The notes below the pieces were generated by a model. The model was not told the origin of the DNA and did no database searches. It was given only the letters and a program-made list of their open reading frames with translations. A DNA stretch of 50,549 nt from Runella limosa DSM 17973 (lineage in GTDB: Bacteria > Bacteroidota > Bacteroidia > Cytophagales > Spirosomataceae), in NCBI RefSeq assembly GCF_000482465.1, contig NZ_KI519420.1, forward strand, positions 994,105 to 1,044,653, given 5' to 3'. Position numbers and translations under genes: made by a program. Positions 15,820 to 24,475 of this stretch are shown here, piece by piece (position 1 is the first letter of the stretch; each line of letters starts with the position of its first letter).

Positions 15820-17574
15820 ATGCTCAAAAAGTTCCACCTCTACCGCCAACACGAGGCCATGGATTGCGGCTCTACGTGCTTGCGCATGGTAGCTAAGTAC
15901 TACGGGCGAAGCTATTCGGCGCAGGAGTTACGGGAACTTACGCAAATCGGCAAAGATGGGGTCAATCTACTCGGTATTGCGGAGGCGGCGGAGAGTATCG
16001 GTTTTCGCACCATCGCGGTCAAAGTCTCGTTAGATAAACTCCTCCAAGAAGCCCCTCTTCCGTGCATTGTACACTGGTCTCAGAATCATTTTGTGGTAAT
16101 AACCCCACCCCAACCCTCCCCAGTAGGGAGGGCTTTTCTCTCCTCCTCCCTACTGGGGAGGAGGTCGGGTGGTGGGGTTCAAGTCGCTGACCCTGCCCGT
16201 GGCCTTATCACCTACACCCGCGAAGAGTTTGAAAAACACTGGGCTACCACCATTGTCAATGGCCAAAAGATGGGCGTGGCGTTGTTGTTAGAGCCAAGCC
16301 CCCTTGCCCCCAATGGGGGAATGGAATACAGTGAGGATAAAGGGAAAAATAATTCCCCCATTGGGGGTAAGGACGGTACGCCGCGCGGGGCTGCTTTGGG
16401 GGCTGGCCGTATTTGGGATTATCTTCTTCAGCATCGTCGTTTAATCGGGCAATTAGCTATAGGGCTGCTGGTGGCGAGCTTGTTACAGCTTATTTTTCCT
16501 TTTCTCACGCAGTCGGTGGTGGATGTAGGCGTACAAACGCGTAATCCTTCCTTTGTACTGTTGGTTTTGTTGGCGCAGTTGGCCTTAACCGTGGGGCGTA
16601 CAACGGTAGAGTTTATACGTTCTTGGTTGCTGATGCACCTCAGCACGCGGCTCAATCTGTCGCTGCTCTCCAATTTTCTTATCAAACTCACCCGTTTGCC
16701 GCTGTCTTTTTTTGATACGAAGCAGTTTGGCGACATCATGCAGCGTATTGGAGACCACCATCGCATTGAGCAGTTTCTGACAGGTCAGGCGCTGAATACC
16801 CTCTTTTCGATGTTCAATTTAGTGATATTTGGGTCGGTATTGGCATTTTATAATCTCACCATTTTTGGGGTTTTGATGCTGTCAGCGTTGATGTACGCGG
16901 GTTGGGTAGTGTTGTTTTTGAAGGTTCGTCGAAAATTAGATTATCAGCGTTTTGGCGTATCCGCCCAAAGTAATAGTACTTTGGTTCAGCTTATCCAAGG
17001 AATGCACGAAATTCGTTTGGCAGGGGCGGAGACTCCCATGCGCTGGCAATGGGAACAGTTGCAAACGCAGTCGTTCAAGCTCGGGATGAAAAGTTTGGCT
17101 GTTTCGCAGTGGCAGCAAGCAGGTGCACTGCTTATCAACGAAGGTAAAAGCATTTTTATCACGTTTTTGTCGGCACAGGCGGTTATTAATGGTCAACTTA
17201 CCTTGGGGGGAATGTTGGCAGTACAGTATATTATTGGTCAAGTCAATGCGCCACTTCAACAACTTATCGGATTGGTTCAGTCGGGACAGGACGCCAAAAT
17301 TAGTTTGGAGCGATTGAACGAAATTTATGAGTTGGAAAACGAAGAGGGCCCGCGCGGCGTACCGTCCAATGGGGGAATAACTGTTCCCCCATTGGACGGT
17401 ACGCCGCGCGGGGTTAGGGGGCTGTTCTTCCGTAATGTGTCTTTCACCTATCGAGGAGCAGGCAATGAACCTGTACTGCGCGACATCAACCTGAGCATTC
17501 CAGAAGGGAAGACTACCGCCATTGTAGGAATGAGCGGTAGTGGCAAAACCACCCTCTTAAAATTATTGCTCTGA
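15820..17574 (+). CDS. C39-peptidase ABC exporter, N-terminal part (interrupted by in-frame TGA)
   Basis: 584 residues before TGA at 17572-17574. The N-terminal C39 domain has the catalytic Cys (QHEAMDCGSTCL), His (NHFVV) and Asp (VADPARG). Membrane helices of an ABC exporter follow (about 205-420, FPFLTQSVVDVGVQTRN onward), then the start of the nucleotide-binding domain with the Walker A motif GMSGSGKTTLLKLLL. The TGA comes immediately afterwards, where relatives read FYDPTKG; the same frame then runs on without another stop to 18147. The 775-codon whole would be a normal-length peptidase-ABC transporter that cuts Gly-Gly leaders and exports the core. Three palindromic elements are inserted in frame, one within the C39 domain between the His and Asp strands and two in linkers. 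Confidence 0.88.
   Translation: MLKKFHLYRQHEAMDCGSTCLRMVAKYYGRSYSAQELRELTQIGKDGVNLLGIAEAAESIGFRTIAVKVSLDKLLQEAPLPCIVHWSQNHFVVITPPQPSPVGRAFLSSSLLGRRSGGGVQVADPARGLITYTREEFEKHWATTIVNGQKMGVALLLEPSPLAPNGGMEYSEDKGKNNSPIGGKDGTPRGAALGAGRIWDYLLQHRRLIGQLAIGLLVASLLQLIFPFLTQSVVDVGVQTRNPSFVLLVLLAQLALTVGRTTVEFIRSWLLMHLSTRLNLSLLSNFLIKLTRLPLSFFDTKQFGDIMQRIGDHHRIEQFLTGQALNTLFSMFNLVIFGSVLAFYNLTIFGVLMLSALMYAGWVVLFLKVRRKLDYQRFGVSAQSNSTLVQLIQGMHEIRLAGAETPMRWQWEQLQTQSFKLGMKSLAVSQWQQAGALLINEGKSIFITFLSAQAVINGQLTLGGMLAVQYIIGQVNAPLQQLIGLVQSGQDAKISLERLNEIYELENEEGPRGVPSNGGITVPPLDGTPRGVRGLFFRNVSFTYRGAGNEPVLRDINLSIPEGKTTAIVGMSGSGKTTLLKLLL
16103..16177. repeat. Palindromic element inside the C39 domain coding region
   Basis: Left arm 16103-16131 and right arm 16145-16177 are near-perfect inverted copies (core CCTCCCTACTGGGGAGG) with small length differences. 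They encode TPPQPSPVGRAFL...GGG in the loop between the catalytic His strand and the Asp motif. Frame is kept. Confidence 0.8.
16297..16410. repeat. Palindromic element in the linker between C39 and membrane domains
   Basis: AGCCCCCTTGCCCCCAATGG... on the left faces ATTCCCCCATTGGGGGTAAG on the right. It also contains ACGGTACGCCGCGCGGGG, shared with the element at 17.35 kb. It encodes SPLAPNGG and IGGKDGTPRGAALGA. Confidence 0.75.
17349..17412. repeat. Perfect 29-bp-arm palindrome in the linker before the ATPase domain
   Basis: Arms 17349-17377 and 17384-17412 are exact inverted copies (start CCCGCGCGGCGTACCGTCC) around a 6-base loop TAACTG. In frame they encode GPRGVPSNGGITVPPLDG just upstream of the ATPase domain. 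It is the most G/C-rich point in the locus. Confidence 0.92.
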
Positions 17575-17613
17575 TTTTATGACCCTACGAAAGGACAAAT
17601 CCGAGTAGGAGAG

Positions 17614-18147
17614 GTGGGGTTAAACAATATCAGCCATAAGCATTGGCGCAAACAATGCGGTGTAGTGATGCAAGATGGATTTATCTTCTCAGATACCATC
17701 GCCCGTAATATCGCCGTGGGAGTAGAGGTCATTGACCGCCAAAAACTCTATCATGCCGCACAGGTTGCTAATATTTTGGAGTTTATTGAATCGTTGCCTT
17801 TGGGATTTCATACCAAAATAGGAGTCGAAGGGACAGGCGTGAGCCAAGGCCAAAAACAACGGTTACTCATTGCCCGAGCCGTTTATAAAGACCCCCAATA
17901 TATTTTCTTTGATGAAGCTACGAATGCCTTGGATGCTCACAACGAAGCTGTGATTGTAGAAAACTTGAACGAATTTTTTAAAGGCAGGACAGTCATTGTA
18001 GTAGCTCACCGACTAAGCACGGTCAAGAATGCAGACCAGATTGTCGTATTGGATAAAGGGGAAATCACCGAAATAGGAACTCATGCTGAATTGACACGCA
18101 GGCAAGGGGAGTATTACCAATTGGTGAAAAATCAGTTGGAGTTGTGA
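17614..18147 (+). CDS. C39-ABC exporter, C-terminal ATPase part
   Basis: Same frame as the preceding part, 13 codons after the TGA. It contains the Q-loop (VVMQDGFIFSDT), ABC signature (GVSQGQKQRLLIARA), Walker B (YIFFDEATNAL) and the switch His (VIVVAHRLSTV). These are everything the nucleotide-binding domain still needs after Walker A, so this is not an independent transporter gene. An ATG at 17614 could re-initiate translation, but the product would lack Walker A and membrane helices. HlyD follows 38 bases downstream. If the TGA is real and not read through, the exporter is inactive. Confidence 0.85.
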   Translation: MGLNNISHKHWRKQCGVVMQDGFIFSDTIARNIAVGVEVIDRQKLYHAAQVANILEFIESLPLGFHTKIGVEGTGVSQGQKQRLLIARAVYKDPQYIFFDEATNALDAHNEAVIVENLNEFFKGRTVIVVAHRLSTVKNADQIVVLDKGEITEIGTHAELTRRQGEYYQLVKNQLEL

Positions 18148-18185
18148 TATGGGATTGGATTTCTACGAAATGACAAATAATAAAA

Positions 18186-19508
18186 ATGACAAAGGAAGAA
18201 AACGACCTATACACTGACCGCCCCGAGGGAGCTGCTTTGTTTGAAGAGCTTCGTAACGAAGAGCTACAAGAAGTGTTAAGTCATCAACCTCCCTGGATAG
18301 TGCAATGGGGAAATTCGTTGTTTTTACTGATTTTAGGGGGAGTTATGGTGTTGGCTTGGGTCATTCGGTATCCTGAAATTGTAACAGCTAAATTACGACT
18401 TACGTCCGACAATGCTCCCACTCCCGTAGTAGCCCGAACCAATGGTCGGTTAGTCAAATTAAGCGTTCGCGAGCATGAGCAAGTACGTGAGGGACAATTA
18501 TTGGGATATGTGGAAAGTACAGCTTCACCGCAGCAGGTAGCAGCTTTGGAAAAACAACTTGAAACCATAGCAAAGTGGGTGAATAAAAGCCGCTTTGACT
18601 TGTTGTCGGTTGTGGGAAGTAGTGATTTTGAACAATTAGGCGAGCTACAGGCCGATTACCAAGCGTTTATCCAGCAATTTAATGAAACCTCTACGCTTTT
18701 TGCCAATGGATACCTAGCTAAAAAACAGCACTTTTTAAGTCAAGAATTATCAGATTTACGGCTGAATCACGAACACCTGAAAGCCCAATTAGAAATACAG
18801 CGAGAAGAATTTGCGTTGGTGGAAAAAGAATTTAAAATGCACCAACAACTTTTTCAAGAACGGGTGATTGCAGCCGTGGAAATGAACCGAGAAGAACGTA
18901 ATTACCTGAATAAAAAAATGCCTTTGAAGCAGTTAGAAATGAGCATAACGACCAATGGAACTGCTCAACTTCAAAAACAAAAGGAAATGGCAGAGCTTGA
19001 AAAACAAGCTAATGACCAAAAAGTAAAGTGTAGCCAAGCCTTACATACGTTACGCGCTTCGCTAATGGCATGGAAAGTACGTTACTTACTTATAGCTCCT
19101 AAAAATGGACAGGTTTATTTTACGTCACTTTGGCAAGAGACGCAACTGGTAAAAGCTGATGATGTGCTTTTTTACGTAGGAAACGCTGAAAATAACGCTT
19201 TGGGGGAAGTGAAAATCCCTCAACAAAATGGGGGGAAAGTAAAAGTAGGACAGCGTGTAATTATCAAATTTCAAAGTTATCCATTTGAACAGTTTGGCGT
19301 AGTCGCGGGCGAGCTCCGAACCATCGCCTCAGTTCCTTCGTCCGACAGCACTTTTCTGGCTTTTGTCGTTTTACCCAAAGGTTTACAGACCTCGACGCAC
19401 AAAACTTTACCCTTCAAAAATGGCTTAAACGCCACAGCAGAAATAGTTACGGATGATGTCAGCGTAGCCGAACGTATGTTGTACGAACTAAGAAAATTGT
19501 GGAAATGA
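18186..19508 (+). CDS. HlyD-family periplasmic adaptor of the peptide exporter
   Basis: 440 residues. A short cytoplasmic N terminus and one membrane helix (NSLFLLILGGVMVLAWVI) lead into a barrel-sandwich half (ARTNGRLVKLSVREHEQVRE), a long coiled coil (about 130-300, rich in Glu/Gln/Lys/Leu) and the second half (IAPKNGQVYFT) with a beta-barrel end. HlyD proteins bridge an inner-membrane ABC exporter to an outer-membrane channel. It directly follows the C39-ABC gene in the same direction, the usual order for double-glycine peptide export in Bacteroidetes. No TolC-like gene is present in the window, so a channel encoded elsewhere would be required. Confidence 0.9.
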   Translation: MTKEENDLYTDRPEGAALFEELRNEELQEVLSHQPPWIVQWGNSLFLLILGGVMVLAWVIRYPEIVTAKLRLTSDNAPTPVVARTNGRLVKLSVREHEQVREGQLLGYVESTASPQQVAALEKQLETIAKWVNKSRFDLLSVVGSSDFEQLGELQADYQAFIQQFNETSTLFANGYLAKKQHFLSQELSDLRLNHEHLKAQLEIQREEFALVEKEFKMHQQLFQERVIAAVEMNREERNYLNKKMPLKQLEMSITTNGTAQLQKQKEMAELEKQANDQKVKCSQALHTLRASLMAWKVRYLLIAPKNGQVYFTSLWQETQLVKADDVLFYVGNAENNALGEVKIPQQNGGKVKVGQRVIIKFQSYPFEQFGVVAGELRTIASVPSSDSTFLAFVVLPKGLQTSTHKTLPFKNGLNATAEIVTDDVSVAERMLYELRKLWK

Positions 19509-19599
19509 CCTATTTTCTCAACTTGGTATCAAAACAGTTGCTAACCATTTCGTAATTCACTAACTTTCTTGGAATAATGGCATCATTCGACTAAATCGT

Positions 19600-21597
19600 A
19601 TGTACAGATTCTGGGAAAGGACGTTAATCGTCGGGTTACTGTTTTGTTTGTTTCTTGACGCGGCTGCCCAAACGCTCGTGGGGAAGGTCATAGACGCGCA
19701 AACAAAAGCCCCCGTGCCCTTTGCGGTTGTGTTCGTGAGCAATACCTCCAAAGCGACCGAAACCGATACGTTGGGAAATTTTACCCTCAAAAACATCTTT
19801 CAGCACATAAAGGGGGGTAGCGTTGAGGTGGTGGTGTCGTTGGTGGGTTATACCACTTTTCGTCAAAAAATGGTGTATTCCCAGCGGGATTCCCTGTGGT
19901 TGGCCGTGTCGTTGGTGCCCGCCCAGCAATCCATTGCCGAAGTAGCCGTTAAAGGTAAGCGTGACCAAACATGGCTTAAACAATTCAAAAAATTTGAGAA
20001 GGCGTTTGTCGGAACGGGGGAAAATGCGCGACACACCAAAATCACAAATGCCTGGGTAGTTGATTTTGAGGAAGACGGCGATGCGCTTATGGCGTTGGCC
20101 AAACAGCCCATTGTGCTAGAAAACAAAGCCTTGGGATACACTATTTTCTTTGAACTTCAACGAGGAACGATTTCCTCTATACGCAGTAGCTTTGCGGGTT
20201 TGGCGCGGTTTGAGGAAATGAAACTCAGCGACCCCAAACAACAAAAGAAAGTCGCCGAAAATCGTCAACGGGCTTATGAGGGGTCGGAGCGCCATTTCTT
20301 CAAAGCCTTGTCCCAAAACAAACTCAAACAAGAAGGGTTTGTGGTGTATGAAGTCAGTCCTACGTACCGCGAAAAAACAACGTTTACGCATTTAAACCCA
20401 CAGTTAGGAAAACGGTTGTTTCCATTCAATGATACTGCTGCCGTACGAATGGGAAAATTGCCGACTTCACGAGAACTATACATTCGGAATGAAATAGAAA
20501 TCCTGAATATCAACCAAATGTCGCGAATAGGTACGTACCAAGATGCACCCTTTGCCGTATCGTGGCTACGTCTCAAAGGCGGCAAAGCAGAAGTGACGAC
20601 CTCGGGCTTGCTTTTTGATGCGAATAGTAGCGAATGGGCGGGAGACATTGCCGAGCGAAGAATGGCTGATTTATTGCCCTTGGATTTTGACCCTGAGCCG
20701 CTGGCAGAAACCTCTAATTGGCAACTGTTATTACCCAAACAGGAGGCCCCGCTGCCCATTTTAAGTGCTTTGGAAACGCCGCCACCGCCGTTGGTATCGG
20801 TTAAACATTCGTTTGAAGGCGATTCCATTCTTTTTAGGATTCAGGTAAAAAAAACGGATGGGACGCCCGTGAAAGGAAGCGTATCCATTGCCATCATCGA
20901 AGATACCCAAGCAACAAGCGCGGATACTTCACTGCCAGTAATGGCCATAGCGGATACGTCAACGCTCGCGAGTGCCCCCAATACCATCACCCTCGAAGAA
21001 GTCAAGGTGAAAGTCAAGCAAAACAAACGTGCTACCCAGACCTTGTTGGGGAAAATAGATTACGTAGTCGAGAGCAAAGACCTACGAGATATTATTTCGG
21101 GGAATGTTGTCACGGCCTTGCAAAGCAAAGTGCCAGGCATTGATATTTTTGAGACGACCGACAACGGTGGCTTTAGCCGAAAGGGAATTCGAGTCAGGGG
21201 CGGAGGATATAGCCTACGCGCCACCGCTTCCACCGAAGACGAACCGCTTTTTTTACTAGATGGCATTCCTTACGGAACGCTACAGAGCCTCAGCGCTATT
21301 CCCGTGAGCGAAGTAGAACGTATTGAAGTCATCAAACGCGCGAATCCGTTGTTGGGGTTGCGCGGTAAAAATGGCGCTATCAACGTCGTGACAAAGCGGG
21401 CGGTCAGTCACTCCAATGCCCCAACGGCTTCTGTCAACGAGGGAAAGTTGTTTTATTGGCAGCCAACCACGGAGTTGTCAAAAGAAGGAGAGACGACGGT
21501 TCGTTTTCTATTGCCCAGAGGTACTACCTATTACGTGACCATCAACGGCCTAACCGCCGAAAACCAGCCATTTTCGCATGAATTTCGGGTTCGGTAA
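19600..21597 (+). CDS. Outer-membrane/periplasmic protein with carboxypeptidase-regulatory and TonB-plug domains but no barrel
   Basis: 665 residues with a signal peptide (LIVGLLFCLFLDAAAQ). It opens with a CarboxypepD_reg-like beta-sandwich (GKVIDAQTKAPVPFAVVFV, TDTLGNFTLKN). An unassigned middle follows, then a TonB-dependent receptor plug-type domain near the C terminus (GIRVRGGGYSLR, PLFLLDGIPYG, VERIEVIKR, NGAINVVTKR). The protein ends soon after the plug, so the 22-strand barrel of a real receptor is missing. Proteins like this are common in Bacteroidetes beside exporters and SusC-like systems; a role in outer-membrane passage or sensing of the exported peptide is possible but not shown. 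Confidence 0.75.
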   Translation: MYRFWERTLIVGLLFCLFLDAAAQTLVGKVIDAQTKAPVPFAVVFVSNTSKATETDTLGNFTLKNIFQHIKGGSVEVVVSLVGYTTFRQKMVYSQRDSLWLAVSLVPAQQSIAEVAVKGKRDQTWLKQFKKFEKAFVGTGENARHTKITNAWVVDFEEDGDALMALAKQPIVLENKALGYTIFFELQRGTISSIRSSFAGLARFEEMKLSDPKQQKKVAENRQRAYEGSERHFFKALSQNKLKQEGFVVYEVSPTYREKTTFTHLNPQLGKRLFPFNDTAAVRMGKLPTSRELYIRNEIEILNINQMSRIGTYQDAPFAVSWLRLKGGKAEVTTSGLLFDANSSEWAGDIAERRMADLLPLDFDPEPLAETSNWQLLLPKQEAPLPILSALETPPPPLVSVKHSFEGDSILFRIQVKKTDGTPVKGSVSIAIIEDTQATSADTSLPVMAIADTSTLASAPNTITLEEVKVKVKQNKRATQTLLGKIDYVVESKDLRDIISGNVVTALQSKVPGIDIFETTDNGGFSRKGIRVRGGGYSLRATASTEDEPLFLLDGIPYGTLQSLSAIPVSEVERIEVIKRANPLLGLRGKNGAINVVTKRAVSHSNAPTASVNEGKLFYWQPTTELSKEGETTVRFLLPRGTTYYVTINGLTAENQPFSHEFRVR

Positions 21598-21761
21598 AAC
21601 GTATTAAAAAAGTAGCCTCAGCGAGGGCGCTGGATGACGTGGCGTACATCCACTTTTATCACAGCAAGGAGCCATCGGTGAGAGTATGAATATAACTTAC
21701 TTGCTCTTGCAGTAGTCATTATATGATTTCCAATAAGCAATCTTCTAAAACTAAATAGGTT

Positions 21762-22886
21762 ATGAAATACTTATTAATTGTTTTTGTTTTTTTGCCAAAT
21801 ATAGTTGTCGCTCAGAGATTGTTTTCGGCAAAAATTGTTGTTCCTAATAATGTGAACGAAAAAGCATTTGTGATTTACTATGAAAATGGGAAAAGTCGAA
21901 TTCAAATAAAGCCGTATTTTAAGGATAAGCAATGTATGCTTTCTGATAGTTTTTATGCAAGGTATGCTACTATTATGATTGCATATCGGGATAAAAATAA
22001 TAAATATCAGGAATTTAATAACTTTTGGGTAACTGATAAACCTGCAACCATAACTTTTATTTCTGATTCAACTTTTTCTGACCCACTAAGTAAGAGAAAA
22101 TTGGTTAATGCTATAGAAGTTAGCCAAATGGGAGAAAGTAAATTCAATGATTTTAAAGCTAATGAAGAAAAGAACTTTCAAGATTTTTATTTTTCAAACC
22201 AAGAAAAAATAGCAAAAAATGACGAAGAAGCTGTAAAATTATATCATGAAAAATCGCAGCTACTTAATGATAGATACCTAGCATTTATCAAAGAGAACGG
22301 AAATTTATACTATTCATTTTGGTTATTCAGAAAAGGAATGATTGTAAATTCTCTCACCCCTCTGGATACATTATTCAAAATATACAACACGGTTTTCCCA
22401 GATAGCCTTAAAAACAGCATTGAAGGTGAATTTATAGAGAATACACTCAGGTCAAGGAATTTAAAAAAGAGAGATTTAGCCCCTAATTTTAACTTGCAGG
22501 ATGTTAGAGGGAAGGGTATTAAATTGCCTGATTATAAAGGTAAGCACATTTTGCTAACATTTTGGGCATCTTGGTGTGGGCCATGTGTCAAAGAAATTCC
22601 AACTTTATTGAAAATTAAAGAAAAATATCCTTCGGATAAATTAGAGATTATTTCAATCAATTTGGATGATGATTCAACAAGTTTCAGCAAAGCTGTTCAA
22701 AAATATAAAATGGAATGGGTTCATATTTTTGGAAATAGATCTTTAAGAGATACTTACGGAGTAATGGGTATTCCTGAAGTTTTTTTAATAAATAAATCGG
22801 GGGAAATCATCTATAAACGTGGGCAAGAGAAGGACTACGATTCAACACTGCCTATTTTAAATAAATTATTGATAGAGTCATTATAA
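21762..22886 (+). CDS. Exported TlpA-like thiol-disulfide oxidoreductase (WCGPC)
   Basis: 374 residues with a signal peptide (YLLIVFVFLPNIVVAQ). The N-terminal half resembles the DUF4369-type beta domain that precedes many Bacteroidetes TlpA domains. The C-terminal half is a TlpA/ResA thioredoxin (APNFNLQDVRGKGIKLPDY, TFWASWCGPC, MGIPEVFLINKSG). ResA-type proteins act as specific reductants in the periplasm. The gene is A/T-rich like the TlpA gene at 13.7 kb and unlike its upstream neighbour. It is the second of four such genes in 12 kb. Confidence 0.88.
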   Translation: MKYLLIVFVFLPNIVVAQRLFSAKIVVPNNVNEKAFVIYYENGKSRIQIKPYFKDKQCMLSDSFYARYATIMIAYRDKNNKYQEFNNFWVTDKPATITFISDSTFSDPLSKRKLVNAIEVSQMGESKFNDFKANEEKNFQDFYFSNQEKIAKNDEEAVKLYHEKSQLLNDRYLAFIKENGNLYYSFWLFRKGMIVNSLTPLDTLFKIYNTVFPDSLKNSIEGEFIENTLRSRNLKKRDLAPNFNLQDVRGKGIKLPDYKGKHILLTFWASWCGPCVKEIPTLLKIKEKYPSDKLEIISINLDDDSTSFSKAVQKYKMEWVHIFGNRSLRDTYGVMGIPEVFLINKSGEIIYKRGQEKDYDSTLPILNKLLIESL

Positions 22887-23019
22887 TTCTCTTGCTATTC
22901 GTTTATGAACGAGTGGTTATCGTTATGCCTTATACAGTGTATTTTATTGTACGTAACATCATTCAACACGAGCTAGAGCGACCTGTAGTTGTGGCTCAAT
23001 TTCTAAAAATACTTACAAA

Positions 23020-24411
23020 ATGAGGTATTTTCAAATTCCATACTCTTTGCTATTTGCGTTGATTTTCTGTGCAACTTTCAAACTTTGGGCACAAGAAAAG
23101 CCTAATGTTCACATTAAAGGCAGAGTTACTGCTACAAAACTCCCAAAGTTAAGAGTGCGTCACTTCGACTTTGTTTTACAAAAGAGTACGATTGTGGCAG
23201 AGGCAGACCTGGACAGCACGAATCGGTTTAAGCTTAATTTCTTTTTGCCAGAACCACAGTACTTGCAATTAGGGAATGCCTACGTCTGGATTAGCCCCAA
23301 TGATACCATTTCTTTGGTGATGAGTGACGAAAACTATGTAACCGAGGCGATGGGTAAAAATAAGTACAACTACCTGATGAAGAGTAGGCTAAAAAGCATG
23401 AACTATACTGTGATTGATAGAAATCTAAGTGATTGGTCACTTTATTACAAGGATTTGTCAAGTGAGTATGATAAAAAAATGGCGATGATTGCCAAGCACG
23501 CAGACAGTATGGCGGTTGACTACAAAAAGTACTTGGAAATAGATACCAAGTATAATATGGTTCATCGAAAACTTGTCCCCATCAAAGCGGGTTTTGTATC
23601 ACGTTCGGTGGCCGATGATTTTATCAAAGACATTGATTTATCCCTTTTTAATAAAAACAAGGTTGATAACTACAGTTATGCGGTGGGGCTAAAAGAGTTT
23701 TATGATTTTAAGCTAGGGAATAATAAAGAGGACTATAACCGAGAGAATCTAGCCTTCAAATACGAATTAATCAATGAACTCTTTCGAGAAGAAGATCGAG
23801 AAGCGCTCATTTTGTTAATGCTAAAACCATTTGCTTCGCAAACGATTGAGCCATATTCGGACTTAATCAAGGAGCTCTTTTCTAAGGAAAAAGTGGCGTT
23901 TAAAGATTCAATCCGCTTGAATCATTTAAAACACATTGAATCAATTACGACGACGACCAACCAGTATTTCAGTAAGGAGGTATTATCGACCAAATTTAAA
24001 GATGCTTCCAACAATGACATTACGCTGTCAGCTATTATTGAGGCTAATAAAAATAAAGTAATCGTGGTTGATTTTTGGGCAACGTGGTGCGGAGCTTGCA
24101 TCGAAGCTTTTCCTGCACTTGCGATGATACAACAACAAATGGAGAACAGCGAAGTAGTATATATGTTTGTCTCCTTTGACAGAAAGTACGAAGATTGGGT
24201 GAGGGGTAAAAGTCGTTGGCCGAAGAGTAATTTGCATTATTTTTTGCCTGAAGGTTTTAACTCGTTGCTGTGTCGAAATCTCTATTTCACAGGCATCCCA
24301 AGAACGATTATCATCAACAAAAAAGGAAATTTAGCGATATACAACGCGCCAAGCCCAATGAATGGTAGCCGACTGTATGATTTAATAAAGGATATAGGAA
24401 GCCAGCCCTGA
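23020..24411 (+). CDS. Exported TlpA-like protein (WCGAC active site)
   Basis: 463 residues with a signal peptide (LLFALIFCATFKLWAQ). A long unassigned N-terminal part is followed by a thioredoxin fold (VIVVDFWATWCGAC). The active site is CGAC instead of CGPC, which usually changes redox potential. The cis-Pro loop is TGIPRTIIINKKG. It has the same direction and domain plan as the neighbouring TlpA genes, so it is probably one of a set of diverged duplicates. Confidence 0.85.
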   Translation: MRYFQIPYSLLFALIFCATFKLWAQEKPNVHIKGRVTATKLPKLRVRHFDFVLQKSTIVAEADLDSTNRFKLNFFLPEPQYLQLGNAYVWISPNDTISLVMSDENYVTEAMGKNKYNYLMKSRLKSMNYTVIDRNLSDWSLYYKDLSSEYDKKMAMIAKHADSMAVDYKKYLEIDTKYNMVHRKLVPIKAGFVSRSVADDFIKDIDLSLFNKNKVDNYSYAVGLKEFYDFKLGNNKEDYNRENLAFKYELINELFREEDREALILLMLKPFASQTIEPYSDLIKELFSKEKVAFKDSIRLNHLKHIESITTTTNQYFSKEVLSTKFKDASNNDITLSAIIEANKNKVIVVDFWATWCGACIEAFPALAMIQQQMENSEVVYMFVSFDRKYEDWVRGKSRWPKSNLHYFLPEGFNSLLCRNLYFTGIPRTIIINKKGNLAIYNAPSPMNGSRLYDLIKDIGSQP

Positions 24412-24475
24412 TAAATTTTTATTAGTTTTAGCTAATTGTGCTAACGTGGCAAACGCAGTAAAAACAAACAGTACA

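Noticed and set aside
21598-21761. Possible second precursor peptide in the gap after the plug protein
   Set aside because: Only very short frames; no Gly-Gly leader or Cys-rich core found. A weak GGATG/CATCC dyad is present but has no clear role.
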